DNA of 40,092 bases. Origin: Jiella sonneratiae. GTDB taxonomy: Bacteria > Pseudomonadota > Alphaproteobacteria > Rhizobiales > Rhizobiaceae. Numbering within the stretch: position 1 is the first letter of the stretch; each line of letters begins with the position of its first letter. This document shows, piece by piece, positions 16,809-25,528 of this stretch. Location: positions 1-40,092 of the forward strand of contig NZ_JAFMPY010000035.1 of NCBI RefSeq assembly GCF_017353515.1. The letters are read 5' to 3'. The translations under genes and the position numbers were made by a program. A model generated the notes under the pieces. That model had not been told where the DNA came from. It did no database searches and saw nothing but the letters and a program-made list of their open reading frames with translations.

Positions 16809-17834
16809 ATGGGATTTCGTTCGTGCGGGCGGATGGGTCTCGTTGCATTGTCGGCGCTTCTGTCGTCGGTCGCCATGCCGGCCGTGCCGGCTTTCGCGGA
16901 TGACGACGACAACGAGGCGGAGCGCGTCGAGACCGAGGACATCTTCGGCTTCACCGAGGGCGCGGACACCGGCGAGGCCGGCGAGCGCGAACTTGCCATC
17001 TCGCTGGAGACGCGCTTCGGCAAGGGACGCTTCTTCTCGGAAGAACCCGAGGACGAAGACCTCGCCGTGCTCCTGGCGCCGGCGGAGCAGCCGGACGACG
17101 GTCCGACGCGCTTCGTTTCCGCGACGGTGACGGCGGAAGCCGAATACGCCCTCACCGACCGGCTGAAGATCGGCGCGGAAATCGCCGGCGTCAGGTTCCG
17201 CCAGTCGAACGTCTTCGACCCGGGCGATTTTTCCAGCGGCGGGCTCGGGGGACTGGCCGGCGAGGTGAAATACCGCCTCCTCGACCGGTCGCAATCGCCG
17301 ATCGGTCTCGCGCTCGCCGGCGAGGTCGAGTGGAGCCGGTTCGACGAGGTGGAAGGCGAGCGCGAGGACAGCCTCTCGGCCGGTCTGTCGGTGATGGCCG
17401 ACGTCGAACTCGTCCCCGACCGGCTGTTTGCGGCGGTAAACCTCGTCTACGAGCCGGAATGGAGCATCGGCGGCGGTGACGATCCGCAGGAGGCAGAGGA
17501 AGAGGAGGAGGACGAAGGCTCCGGCCGGGAATCGTCCTTCGAGGCTTCGGGCGCCCTTTCGGTCAGGGTCGCCGACGGTCTCTTCCTCGGCGGCGAGCTG
17601 CGCTACCTCGTCGCCGGCGAAGGCCTCGCCTTCGAGAAGGTGAATGGCTCGGCGCTCTATCTCGGTCCGAGCCTCACCGCCTTTCTCGGCGAGGGCGCCC
17701 ATCTGAAGGCCGCCTGGTCGACGCAGGTCGCCGGATGGATCGACGGCGACGACGACGAGGACGACGGCGGCGGGCTCGATCTCCGCGACTTCGAGCGCAA
17801 CCGCCTGCTGGTCTCGGTCGGCTTCGAATTCTGA
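16809..17834 (+). CDS. Exported acidic protein, probable outer-membrane beta-barrel
   Basis: 341 aa. Residues 1-30 form a Sec signal peptide with likely cleavage at VPAFA before DDDDNEAE. The mature protein is strongly acidic, with an Asp/Glu-rich loop (EAEEEEEDE, near residue 230). Its later part alternates short polar/aromatic strands (EVKYRLLDRS, LALAGEVEWSRF, LFAAVNLVYEPEWS, LFLGGELRYLVAG) and ends in a Phe (LLVSVGFEF), the usual beta-barrel assembly signal of outer-membrane proteins. GGGGAGGG (16797-16804) precedes the ATG. I do not recognise a named family. The acidic, Asp-rich character could suit cation binding or a marine or saline habitat. It stands alone between two terminator-like structures, so it is probably a single-gene unit. 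Confidence 0.75.
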   Translation: MGFRSCGRMGLVALSALLSSVAMPAVPAFADDDDNEAERVETEDIFGFTEGADTGEAGERELAISLETRFGKGRFFSEEPEDEDLAVLLAPAEQPDDGPTRFVSATVTAEAEYALTDRLKIGAEIAGVRFRQSNVFDPGDFSSGGLGGLAGEVKYRLLDRSQSPIGLALAGEVEWSRFDEVEGEREDSLSAGLSVMADVELVPDRLFAAVNLVYEPEWSIGGGDDPQEAEEEEEDEGSGRESSFEASGALSVRVADGLFLGGELRYLVAGEGLAFEKVNGSALYLGPSLTAFLGEGAHLKAAWSTQVAGWIDGDDDEDDGGGLDLRDFERNRLLVSVGFEF

Positions 17835-17932
17835 TACGAGATCCGCTCGAACAGAGCGGGGCTCGTATCAAGCCCGCGCTGCGAAGGAGCGTCTTTGTTT
17901 CCGGCGTCAGGAAGTGATCTGCCGGAAACCGT
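17832..17932. repeat. 101-bp double-hairpin intergenic repeat, copy 2
   Basis: Same element as at 2191-2291, 95 of 101 bases identical. Here its first three bases TGA are the stop codon of the outer-membrane-like gene, so the first hairpin (TGATACGAG...CTCGTATCA) begins exactly at the stop. It probably acts as the transcript end or a 3' stabiliser here. In the second hairpin, loop changes (GTCAG...TGAT) still allow partial pairing through a G-T pair. Confidence 0.85.
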
Positions 17933-17953
17933 ATGACGAGGCCCCCGCGGGCC

Positions 17954-17981
17954 GGGCCGGCAGCGTTCTGCCTGCCGGTCC
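17954..17981 (+). terminator. GC-rich hairpin after repeat copy 2
   Basis: GGGCCGGCAG (17954-17963) pairs with CTGCCGGTCC (17972-17981), 10 bp with one G-T pair and an 8-base loop. No T-run follows. It may add to termination before the REC-EAL gene. Confidence 0.4.
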
Positions 17982-18031
17982 GACCCGGTCGGCGCGGCCC
18001 GACCGCAATCCGCCCTGATCATCATCCCGGT

Positions 18032-18046
18032 AACGAAGTTTTCGTT
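18032..18046. promoter_or_regulatory. Inverted repeat before the REC-EAL gene
   Basis: AACGAA gtt TTCGTT, a 15-bp dyad, lies 30-44 bases before the ATG at 18076. Its size and AT-richer content suit an operator, but no other copy was seen and no binding protein can be named. Confidence 0.3.
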
Positions 18047-18075
18047 TCGGCGTGGCATCAAGGGGGCGGAGGCCG

Positions 18076-19263
18076 ATGGTGACAACACGTCATATCCTGA
18101 TCGTCGACGACGACCCGATCTTCACTGCCGTCGCAGAGAGCGTCATTCGTTCGGCGGGATGCCATCGCACGTCCGTTGCCGCCGACGGCAGAGAGGGCCT
18201 GGCATTGCTCGCGGCGGCCGAGCCGCCCGTCGACGTGGTGCTGCTCGACCTCAACATGCCGAATCTCGACGGCCTCGCCTATCTGCGTGCGCTCGGCGAG
18301 CGGGGCTATCGCGGCGCCGTCATCATCTCCAGCGGCGAATCCGGTGCGATCGTCGATGCGGCGCGCCAGCTCGGCCGCATGCTCGGCCTCCAGGTCTGCG
18401 GCGCCCTCGGCAAGCCGCTGCGTCGGGAGGCCTTCCTCGCCGAGCTCGCGGCCTGCGAGGCCGCCCTTTGCGAGACCGCCGCGGCGGCGGAAAGCCTCGC
18501 CGCGCCGCAGGCCGTGCAAGGCGAGATCGTCCCGCATTTCCAGCCGCAGATCGCCCTCGGCGACGGCCGGCTCGTCGGCCTGGAGGCCCTGGTTCGCCTG
18601 AAAACCCCCGACGGCCGCCTGCTCGGGCCGCCGGCCGTCTTCCATGCCGGCGTCCGCGATGCCGACCTGCCGATGCTGACACTGTCGATCGCCGACCGTG
18701 CGATGGCCGAGGCGGCGCGATGGCGCGCCGAGGGCCACGGACGCCGGCTGTCGATCAATCTCGACGCCCGGACCCTCGATGCCGCCGGCTTCCAGACCGA
18801 TCTCCTGCGCCTTGTGGAAAGGCACGGGCTGGAACCGGGATCGGTGGTGTTCGAGCTGACGGAGACGGCGCTGCCGAAGTCGCTCACCGGCCTCGTCGAA
18901 CAGCTCACGCGGATGCGCATGGCCGGTTTCGGCCTGTCGCTCGACGACTACGGGACGGGAACGGCGAACTACGCCCTGCTCCGCCTCTGCCCGTTCAGCG
19001 AGCTGAAGATCGACAAGTCCATCGTCCAGTCCGCCGCCCTCGACCGGGTCTCGCGCCTCTTCCTCATGTCCTCGGTCGCCATGGCCTCCGATCTCGGCAT
19101 GGAGGTCGTCGCCGAAGGTGTCGAGACGCGCGAACAGCTGACGATGGTGGAAGCGGCCGGCGTGTCGATCGTGCAGGGCTTCATCTATTCTCCCGCGGTG
19201 CGGGCCGACCTCGCCTTTCCGAAGAGCACCTGGAGCTTCGAACCGATGCGCTCGACGGGTTGA
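18076..19263 (+). CDS. Response regulator with EAL c-di-GMP phosphodiesterase domain
   Basis: 395 aa. An N-terminal receiver (about 5-125) has acidic residues DDDP (11-14), phospho-acceptor Asp58 in VVLLDLNMP, and Lys113 in LGKP. The EAL domain (about 148-385) has the residues needed for c-di-GMP hydrolysis: Glu170 of EAL, Asn228 (INLD), Glu260 (ELTET), Asp290-Asp291 (DDYGTG), Lys311 (KID), Glu347/Glu350 (EGVE) and Gln367 (QGF). It therefore looks catalytically able. The ATG at 18076 follows GGGGGCGGAGG; an in-frame ATG at 18052 lacks such a site. The hybrid kinase gene begins five bases after its stop, so the kinase is very probably its partner, and phosphorylation would change c-di-GMP levels. 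Confidence 0.93.
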   Translation: MVTTRHILIVDDDPIFTAVAESVIRSAGCHRTSVAADGREGLALLAAAEPPVDVVLLDLNMPNLDGLAYLRALGERGYRGAVIISSGESGAIVDAARQLGRMLGLQVCGALGKPLRREAFLAELAACEAALCETAAAAESLAAPQAVQGEIVPHFQPQIALGDGRLVGLEALVRLKTPDGRLLGPPAVFHAGVRDADLPMLTLSIADRAMAEAARWRAEGHGRRLSINLDARTLDAAGFQTDLLRLVERHGLEPGSVVFELTETALPKSLTGLVEQLTRMRMAGFGLSLDDYGTGTANYALLRLCPFSELKIDKSIVQSAALDRVSRLFLMSSVAMASDLGMEVVAEGVETREQLTMVEAAGVSIVQGFIYSPAVRADLAFPKSTWSFEPMRSTG

Positions 19264-19268
19264 CGGCG

Positions 19269-22064
19269 ATGCGGCGGGACGGTCCGGCATCCGAGGCGGC
19301 CAGACGCCTGGTGCCCTGGCGAACGCTCGGCTTCCGCCTGTCGCTGGTCGTCGTCGTGGCGGTGATCCTCGCCGTCGGCTGCACCGTCGGTTTCTTCCTC
19401 GTCCAGGATTTCCGCCAGACCGTCGAGGCCGAACGCAGCCGGCTGCGCAGTTCGGCCGCCGCCTTCGCGGCCGCTTCCTCGGCGGCCGTCGCCGCGAAAG
19501 ACCGGCGCGGCGTGCTGCAGGTGATCCGCGGCATCCGCGGGCTGGCGCATGTCGACTATGCCGACGTCACGACGCCGGACGGCCGCCCGCTCGCCGAGAT
19601 CGGCACGGCCGAGTCGCTGGTGAGTTCCGACAGAAGCCTCGGGACGGACGGCCTGCTGGCGATCTTCCTCGCCGACACGATCTCCGACCGCGTCGAGATC
19701 CGCGACGGCGGCGGGACGGTCGGCTGGCTGTCGATCCATGCCGACGTCGGCTGGCTGCGCGAGCGCTTCTGGAACGGCCTCCTGATCACCGTCCTGTTCT
19801 GTGCGAGCGTCCTCGTCCTCGCCGTCGCCGCCGCCTGGTGGCTGATCGCCAGGATCGTCCGGCCGCTGCGCAGCCTTGCCGACGAATTCACCAGCATCGG
19901 CCTGAAGTCCGATCTGTCCAAGCGTCTCGCCGCGTCCTCGAAGGACGAGGTCGGCGTCCTGTCCTCTGCCTTCAACGACATGTTCGCGCGGATCGAGGAA
20001 CGCGACCTGTTGCTCCGGAGGCATCGCGAGACGCTGGAGGAGACGGTCCTCGAACGCACCGCCGAGATGCGCGCCGCCAAGGAGGAAGCCGAAGAGGCCA
20101 ATGCGGCGAAATCGGAATTCCTCGCCACCGTCAGCCACGAGATCCGCACGCCGATGAGCGGCATGCTGGTGATGGCGGAAATGCTGTCGAAGGCGCCCCT
20201 CGCCGAGCAGCCGAGCCGCTATGCCGAGATCATCCTGAGATCCGGCCGCGGCATGCTGAACATCCTCAACGACATCCTGGATCTCTCGAAGATCGAGGCG
20301 GGACGCCTGGAACTCGAGGCGATCCCGCTCGCGATCGACACGCTCGTCGAGGACGTGGCCAGCCTCTTTGCCGAGCGGGCCCGGGAAAAGTCCCTGTCGA
20401 TCGCGCTTCTCGTCGCCGCCGACGTGCCGCAGGAGATCGTCGGCGATCCGGTGCGGATCAGCCAGGTGCTCACCAATCTCGTCAACAACGGGCTGAAATT
20501 CACCCAGACCGGCGGCGTGACCGTCGAGGTCAGGTGCCTCTCGCCCCTCTCGGGCGGTTCGAGGCAAAGGCTCGGCTTCTTCGTCAGGGATACCGGGATC
20601 GGCATTCCGGCGGAAAGGCTCGACCGGCTGTTCAGCCGCTTCAGCCAGGCCGATTCGACGATCGCCCGGAAATTCGGCGGCACCGGCCTCGGCCTCGCGA
20701 TCTCGCGGCAGCTGGTCGAGGCGATGGGCGGCACCATCCGGGCGACGAGCGAGGAACGGGTCGGTTCGTGCTTCTCGTTCGAGATCGACGTCGCGGTCGC
20801 GCGGCCGGCGACGGCTGCGGCCGGTCTCGACGATCGCAGGATCCTGCTCCTCGACGACGATCCCCTCACCCGGGCGGCGGCGGCGGCGATGCTGGCCGAG
20901 CGTGGCGCCACCGTCCTCGATTCCAGCCTCGATGACGTCGCGGCCGACGATGCGGCCGCCTGCGACCTCGTGCTCGCCTCCGGCGCGGCGCTGCGCCGGC
21001 ACCGTGCGGTCGCGGCGCTCGGGCCGCGCTGCCCGGTGGTGCGGCTTCGCGCCGACGGGCCGGGGGCCGAAGCCGGCCCGAAGACGGGGCCCGAAACCGG
21101 TCTCGACGGCGAGATCGCGCTGCCGCTCAGACGCTGCGACGTCGCCCGCCTCGCCGAGTGTCTGCGCGCCGGCGATTTTTCGCCGCTGCGTCCCTCGGAC
21201 GCCGGGCGGGTCGTCACGCAGGAAGTCGGACATCCGGATCTCAAGGTTCTGGTGGTCGACGACGGGGCGGTCAACCGCGAGGTCCTGAAGGAGGCGCTCG
21301 CCAGCTTCTCGGTCGCGGCGGCGCTTGCCGAGAGCGGCACGGACGCGCTGCGTCTCGCCGAAACCACCGCCTACGACGTCGTCTTCATGGACTGCTCGAT
21401 GCCCGGGATGGACGGCTACGAGGCGACCCGCCGGATGCGCCGGCTGGAGGCCCGCATCGCCCGTCCGCGCGCGCTGATCGTCGCGCTGACGGCCCACGGG
21501 CGGGACGTCGACGCCGACGGCTGGCGGTCCGCGGGCATGGACGCCTACCTCACCAAGCCGTTCACGGTCGCCGAGATCGGTGCGGTGCTCGCAGCGGCAG
21601 GCCGGCCGCCCGCGGCGGCGGAGAGCGCGGACGAGACGCGCGACCCCCGCCAAGCCTCGGCACCGAACCATGATACGCACCCGGCATGGCGCGACATGCC
21701 GGTCCTCGACGGCGAGACCGTGGCGATGCTCAAGGAACTCTCCGATCGGCACGGCGCGGAATTCCTCGGCCGGATCGTCGGCCTGTTCGAAAGCAACGCG
21801 CCGCAAGCCTTGGCTGACCTTCGGGAGGCTGATGGCGATTACGCCGAGACGGCACGTCTCGCCCATGCCCTGAAGTCGATGTGCGGCAGCGCCGGCGCCG
21901 GACGGGCGGCGGCGATCGCGGCGGCGATGGAGGCATCGGCAAAGGCCGAAGAAACGGTCGCGGCCGAACTCTACGGCGCGCTGGAGACGGCACTCGAAGA
22001 ATCGCGGCGGCAGCTTGCCGCTCTCGTCCCCCCGCCCCCGGCTTCCGCCGCGCGCCTCGGCTGA
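19269..22064 (+). CDS. Hybrid sensor histidine kinase (HAMP-HisKA-HATPase-pseudoREC-REC-HPt)
   Basis: 931 aa, BarA/TorS-like layout. Membrane helices near 24-45 and 171-194 enclose a periplasmic sensor of about 125 residues, followed by HAMP (195-248), a coiled coil, HisKA with His290 in ATVSHEIRTPMSG, and HATPase with DTGIGIP and GGTGLGLAIS. A first receiver-like segment (about 524-635) keeps LLLDDDP, but the phospho-Asp position reads VLAS and the Lys position reads LPL, so it cannot be phosphorylated normally. The second receiver (about 658-775) is complete: Asp664-665, Asp708 in FMDCSMPGMDGYEA, Thr741, Lys763. An HPt domain has His866 in AHALKSMCGSAG. It follows the REC-EAL gene by five bases, giving a full phosphorelay to that output. 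The signal is unknown. Confidence 0.92.
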   Translation: MRRDGPASEAARRLVPWRTLGFRLSLVVVVAVILAVGCTVGFFLVQDFRQTVEAERSRLRSSAAAFAAASSAAVAAKDRRGVLQVIRGIRGLAHVDYADVTTPDGRPLAEIGTAESLVSSDRSLGTDGLLAIFLADTISDRVEIRDGGGTVGWLSIHADVGWLRERFWNGLLITVLFCASVLVLAVAAAWWLIARIVRPLRSLADEFTSIGLKSDLSKRLAASSKDEVGVLSSAFNDMFARIEERDLLLRRHRETLEETVLERTAEMRAAKEEAEEANAAKSEFLATVSHEIRTPMSGMLVMAEMLSKAPLAEQPSRYAEIILRSGRGMLNILNDILDLSKIEAGRLELEAIPLAIDTLVEDVASLFAERAREKSLSIALLVAADVPQEIVGDPVRISQVLTNLVNNGLKFTQTGGVTVEVRCLSPLSGGSRQRLGFFVRDTGIGIPAERLDRLFSRFSQADSTIARKFGGTGLGLAISRQLVEAMGGTIRATSEERVGSCFSFEIDVAVARPATAAAGLDDRRILLLDDDPLTRAAAAAMLAERGATVLDSSLDDVAADDAAACDLVLASGAALRRHRAVAALGPRCPVVRLRADGPGAEAGPKTGPETGLDGEIALPLRRCDVARLAECLRAGDFSPLRPSDAGRVVTQEVGHPDLKVLVVDDGAVNREVLKEALASFSVAAALAESGTDALRLAETTAYDVVFMDCSMPGMDGYEATRRMRRLEARIARPRALIVALTAHGRDVDADGWRSAGMDAYLTKPFTVAEIGAVLAAAGRPPAAAESADETRDPRQASAPNHDTHPAWRDMPVLDGETVAMLKELSDRHGAEFLGRIVGLFESNAPQALADLREADGDYAETARLAHALKSMCGSAGAGRAAAIAAAMEASAKAEETVAAELYGALETALEESRRQLAALVPPPPASAARLG

Positions 22065-22203
22065 AGCGCCGGCCGGGCCGGGGCCTGCCGCAGGCTCGGT
22101 CCCTCGATTTCGAACATAATCAGTGAGCGTTTCTTAAGCAGTTGAATTAGCCCGCCTTTATGACTTTTTCGGCTAGTGATGGGTGAGAAAGAGACCCTTT
22201 GCG

Positions 22204-23550
22204 ATGCCGAACCTTCTTCGATCGTTCATCACCTGCCGGCGCGGCAATTTCGCCATGCTGACCGCCCTCGCGATGCCGCTCATGCTGATGGCCATGGGCG
22301 GGGTCGTGAACTATTCCGTCGCTTTTTCCGCCCAGACCCGGCTGCAATCGGCCGCCGATTCCGCCTCGCTCGGCGGCGCGCGCGAGCTCTATCTCGCCAA
22401 CACCCGGCCGGAAATTCTCCAGAGCACCATCGAATCCATGGTCGCCATGAGCCTGGGGGACGAGGCGAAAGGCGTGGTGACGAACGTTTCCTTCGGAACG
22501 CCCACCACGGACACCGCCGCCAAGGCCGAGGTCCTGACCGAGGTGACGGTCGAACTGTCGATGGACCTCCAGCCGGCCTTTCCGGTGCCCGGTATCGACG
22601 AGACGATTCGCACGATCAGCGCGCTCGCCACGGCGCGCGTCTCGGGCGGCGGGCGGATATGCATGATCGCCCTCGCAGCCACCGGCAACAAGAGCGTCGA
22701 CATGTCCGGCGACGGAAAGATCATCGCCGACACCTGCGCCGTCTATTCCAATTCGGTCGCCAAGAACGGCGTTTCGGTGATGCAGGCGGCGAAGCTTTCC
22801 AGCGAGTTGACCTGTTCGGCGGGCGGCTTTGCCGGACCGGAGGCGAACTACGCGCCGCTGCCGCTCACCGACTGCCCGGGCGTCAAGGACCCGCTCGTCT
22901 CCCGGCCCTACGAAGCGCCGGCCCACTGCGACGACGAAAAGCTGACGATCAAGGATACCAACCGCAATCTCTTTCCCGGCATCTATTGCGGCGGCGTCAA
23001 GCTCACCGACAATGCCAACGTCGTGCTGCTTCCCGGCACCTACACCTTCTGGGACGGGGCGCTGAAGGTCGAAAAGGGCGCGAGGCTGACCGGCGAGGAC
23101 GTCAGCCTGGTCTTCGTCGGGGACAAGGCCGGGCTGGAGATCAAGAACGACACCGAGATCGCGCTGTCGGCCGCCAAGACCGGCGTCATGGCGGGGATCC
23201 TGATCTATGCCGACCGCGATGCCGCCAAGGCGCGCAAGTTCAAGATCGAGAGCCGGAACGCCCGCAAGATGGTGGGCACGATCTACGTCCCCAACGACAA
23301 GCTGACGATCGGCGGCGACAAGGACGGCGACGGCCAGTGCGACCCCGACCCGATCACCGGCCTCGTCGAGGGGCTGCTCGGCTGCGACGCCGAGGTGGGC
23401 CAGTATTCCGAATGGACGGCGATCGTGGCGAAGGAGGTCGAGGTGACGTCCGGCGTCAAGCTGGTCCTCAATACCGATTACGAGGGGTCGACGGTGCCCG
23501 TTCCCGCCGGCGTCGGCCCGGTCGGCCGCAACATCGCGCTTTCCCGTTAG
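22204..23550 (+). CDS. TadE/TadG-like pilus-assembly family protein with repetitive beta C-terminal region
   Basis: 448 aa. The N-terminus RRGNFAMLTALAMPLMLMAMGG...RLQSAADSASLGGAREL (about 14-62) is the TadE/G signature: a basic end, one membrane helix and the LQ-AADSA block. The rest is outside the membrane. About 240-350 shows regularly spaced hydrophobic steps (GIYCGGVKLTDNANVVLLPGTYTF, then ARLTGEDVSLVFVG), as in the beta-helix-like part of many rhizobial TadG proteins, with paired cysteines. ATG at 22204 is chosen; an in-frame GTG at 22183 lacks a ribosome site, and GAGAAAGAG is a modest one for 22204. No other tad/flp gene lies nearby, so it is an orphan here. Role in Flp pilus or surface attachment is by family only. 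Confidence 0.83.
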   Translation: MPNLLRSFITCRRGNFAMLTALAMPLMLMAMGGVVNYSVAFSAQTRLQSAADSASLGGARELYLANTRPEILQSTIESMVAMSLGDEAKGVVTNVSFGTPTTDTAAKAEVLTEVTVELSMDLQPAFPVPGIDETIRTISALATARVSGGGRICMIALAATGNKSVDMSGDGKIIADTCAVYSNSVAKNGVSVMQAAKLSSELTCSAGGFAGPEANYAPLPLTDCPGVKDPLVSRPYEAPAHCDDEKLTIKDTNRNLFPGIYCGGVKLTDNANVVLLPGTYTFWDGALKVEKGARLTGEDVSLVFVGDKAGLEIKNDTEIALSAAKTGVMAGILIYADRDAAKARKFKIESRNARKMVGTIYVPNDKLTIGGDKDGDGQCDPDPITGLVEGLLGCDAEVGQYSEWTAIVAKEVEVTSGVKLVLNTDYEGSTVPVPAGVGPVGRNIALSR

Positions 23551-23551
23551 T

Positions 23552-23626
23552 CAGATAACAGTCATCTCGCTCGGACAAACGGTTTCGAGCTGAAGTTGCA
23601 ATTAAATGTCCTGTTATCTGCAATTA
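23552..23626. promoter_or_regulatory. AT-rich region with 10-bp inverted repeat and 8-bp direct repeats
   Basis: CAGATAACAG (23552-23561) and CTGTTATCTG (23611-23620) are perfect inverted repeats 49 bases apart. TGCAATTA occurs at 23597-23604 and 23619-23626, start-to-start 22 bp, two helical turns. The patch is far more AT-rich than its surroundings and precedes the chemoreceptor gene by about 135 bases. It looks like a multi-site regulatory region, or a long-loop terminator of the TadG-like gene. Confidence 0.45.
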
Positions 23627-23691
23627 GAGACGAAATTATACTTCCAGCTATCGGTTCAATATTTCGTGTGATGCCCTAGCGGTTTCCGATT

Positions 23692-23706
23692 TTAACGGTT
23701 GGTTAC
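23692..23706 (+). promoter_or_regulatory. Imperfect CtrA-like box before chemoreceptor gene
   Basis: TTAA-CGGTTGG-TTAC matches the CtrA consensus TTAA-N7-TTAA at 7 of 8 defined bases and lies about 53 bases before the ATG at 23759. CtrA controls motility and chemotaxis genes in many alphaproteobacteria. Chance occurrence is possible. Confidence 0.35.
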
Positions 23707-23758
23707 GCTCTGTAAGCCAGACTTGCGACCAAGAAAATCTCCGATGGAGGGAAAACCG

Positions 23759-25528
23759 ATGCACGGACTGTTCAACACGCACGCGGCCGCGGCGATGAGC
23801 GCGATCGGCAAGTCGCTTGCGATGATCGAGTTCAAGCCCGACGGCACGATCCTGACGGCCAACGAGAATTTCTGCGCCGCCATGGGCTACGATCTCGACG
23901 AGATCGTCGGCCGGCACCATGCGATGTTCGTCGACCCGGCATTCGCCGCGAGCGCCGAATACGCCGCCTTCTGGGAAAAGCTTTCCCGCGGTGAGTACGA
24001 TACCGGCCAGTACAAGCGCTTCGGCAAGGGCGGCCGCGAGGTGTGGATCGAGGCGTCCTACAATCCGGTGTTCCACGGTCGCAAGATGACCAAGGTGCTC
24101 AAGCTGGCGACCGACATCACGGCGGTGAAGCTCGCCGCCGCCGAGAACCGCGGCAAGATCGAGGCCCTGTCCCGCTCGCAGGCGGTGATCGAGTTCAAGC
24201 CCGACGGCACCATCGTCACCGCGAACGAGAACTTCTGCGCCACCATGGGCTACCGGCTGGAGGACATCGTCGGCCGCCACCATTCGATGTTCGTCGAGCC
24301 CGGTTTCGCGGCGAGCGAGGAATATCGCGGCTTCTGGGCGAAGCTCGCCCGCGGCGAGTTCGTCTCGGACGAGTTCGAACGGGTCGGCAAGGGCGGCAGG
24401 AAGGTCTACATCCAGGCCTCCTACAATCCGATCTTCGACATGAACGGCCGGGTGGTGAAGGTGGTGAAGTTCGCCACCGACGTCACTGGCCGGGTCGTCG
24501 CGGTCAACACTCTGGCGGACGGGCTGGGCCGGATGGCCGACGGCGACGTCGGGCAGAGGCTGACCGAGCCGTTCATTCCGAGCCTCGACAGGCTGCGCCT
24601 CGACTTCAACACCTCGGTCGCGGTCCTCGGCGAGGCTTTGACGTCGGTCTCCCAGACCGCCGACTCGATCCGCTCGGCGACCGAGGAGATCCGCATCGCC
24701 TCGGACGATCTCGCCCGCCGCACCGAGCAGCAGGCGGCGTCGGTCGAGGAGACCTCCGCGGCGATCGAAGAGCTGAACGGAACCGTCAGGGCCTCGGCGG
24801 TCCGCGCCGAAGAAGCCGGCGTCAAGGTCTCTGCGACGAAGAGCGAGGCCGAACATTCCGGCGCGGTGGTCGACCGTGCCGTCACCGCGATGACCGCCAT
24901 CGAGGGGTCTTCGCACCAGATCTCGAAGATCATCGGCGTCATCGACGAGATCGCCTTCCAGACCAACCTGCTGGCGCTGAATGCCGGCGTCGAGGCGGCG
25001 CGGGCCGGCGAGGCCGGCAGGGGCTTTGCCGTCGTCGCTTCGGAGGTCCGCGGCCTCGCCCAGCGCTCGGCCGAGGCGGCCAAGGAGATCAAGGGCCTGA
25101 TCCATGCATCCAGCCGCCAGGTGGAGGAGGGCGTCATGCTCGTCCGCGAGACCGGCAAGGCGCTGCGCGAGATCGTCGCCCGCGTCCAGACGATCGACGC
25201 GGATGTCGGCGCCATCGTCGAGGCGGCACGCCAGCAGGCGACCGGGCTTTCCGAGATCGCGAGAGCCGTCGGCTCGATCGACGAAGGCACCCAGCAGAAC
25301 GCCACGATGGTCGAGGAATCGACGGCCGCCTGCCACAATCTGGTGGAGCAGATGCGCGACCTGCGGAGCCTGCTCTCCCGCTTCTCTTTGGGCGACGCGA
25401 CGGCCGGGGATGCGGCCGGGAGCGGCGTGCGGGACCTCGTCGCAGGCGTCGGTGCGCGTGACGTGCAGGCGAGCCTCGGCGCCGCCTTTCGCCAGCGGAC
25501 CGGCCCGCGCCTCACCCGGGTGAAGTGA
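23759..25528 (+). CDS. Soluble methyl-accepting chemotaxis protein with two tandem PAS domains
   Basis: 589 aa, no membrane helix, so a cytoplasmic chemoreceptor. PAS1 (about 20-122) and PAS2 (about 143-244) are close copies: both contain [25 protein letters not shown] or EDIVGRHH, and ASYNP. A HAMP-like linker (245-300) leads to the MCP signalling domain, whose hairpin tip [20 protein letters not shown] (397-416) is fully conserved for CheA/CheW binding. There is no C-terminal WxxF tether. The ATG at 23759 is preceded by GGAGG seven bases away; an in-frame ATG at 23744 overlaps that site and is less likely. PAS domains of this type often bind heme or FAD (Aer/HemAT-like energy sensing), but no heme- or flavin-specific residue could be confirmed. 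Confidence 0.92.
   Translation: MHGLFNTHAAAAMSAIGKSLAMIEFKPDGTILTANENFCAAMGYDLDEIVGRHHAMFVDPAFAASAEYAAFWEKLSRGEYDTGQYKRFGKGGREVWIEASYNPVFHGRKMTKVLKLATDITAVKLAAAENRGKIEALSRSQAVIEFKPDGTIVTANENFCATMGYRLEDIVGRHHSMFVEPGFAASEEYRGFWAKLARGEFVSDEFERVGKGGRKVYIQASYNPIFDMNGRVVKVVKFATDVTGRVVAVNTLADGLGRMADGDVGQRLTEPFIPSLDRLRLDFNTSVAVLGEALTSVSQTADSIRSATEEIRIASDDLARRTEQQAASVEETSAAIEELNGTVRASAVRAEEAGVKVSATKSEAEHSGAVVDRAVTAMTAIEGSSHQISKIIGVIDEIAFQTNLLALNAGVEAARAGEAGRGFAVVASEVRGLAQRSAEAAKEIKGLIHASSRQVEEGVMLVRETGKALREIVARVQTIDADVGAIVEAARQQATGLSEIARAVGSIDEGTQQNATMVEESTAACHNLVEQMRDLRSLLSRFSLGDATAGDAAGSGVRDLVAGVGARDVQASLGAAFRQRTGPRLTRVK

Noticed and set aside
15171-17702. An 843-codon minus-strand frame over IclR and the outer-membrane-like gene
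   Set aside because: It spans two unrelated genes and a strong terminator, with no recognisable domain.
19269-22064. The hybrid kinase as a TorS-type sensor of the DMSO/TMAO-like enzymes
   Set aside because: Domain order is similar, but it is separated from those genes by a terminator and several genes and pairs directly with the REC-EAL gene.
22130-22150. Possible CtrA box before the TadG-like gene (TTAAGCAGTTGAATTA)
   Set aside because: The second half reads AATT, not TTAA, at the seven-base spacing; the match is too weak.
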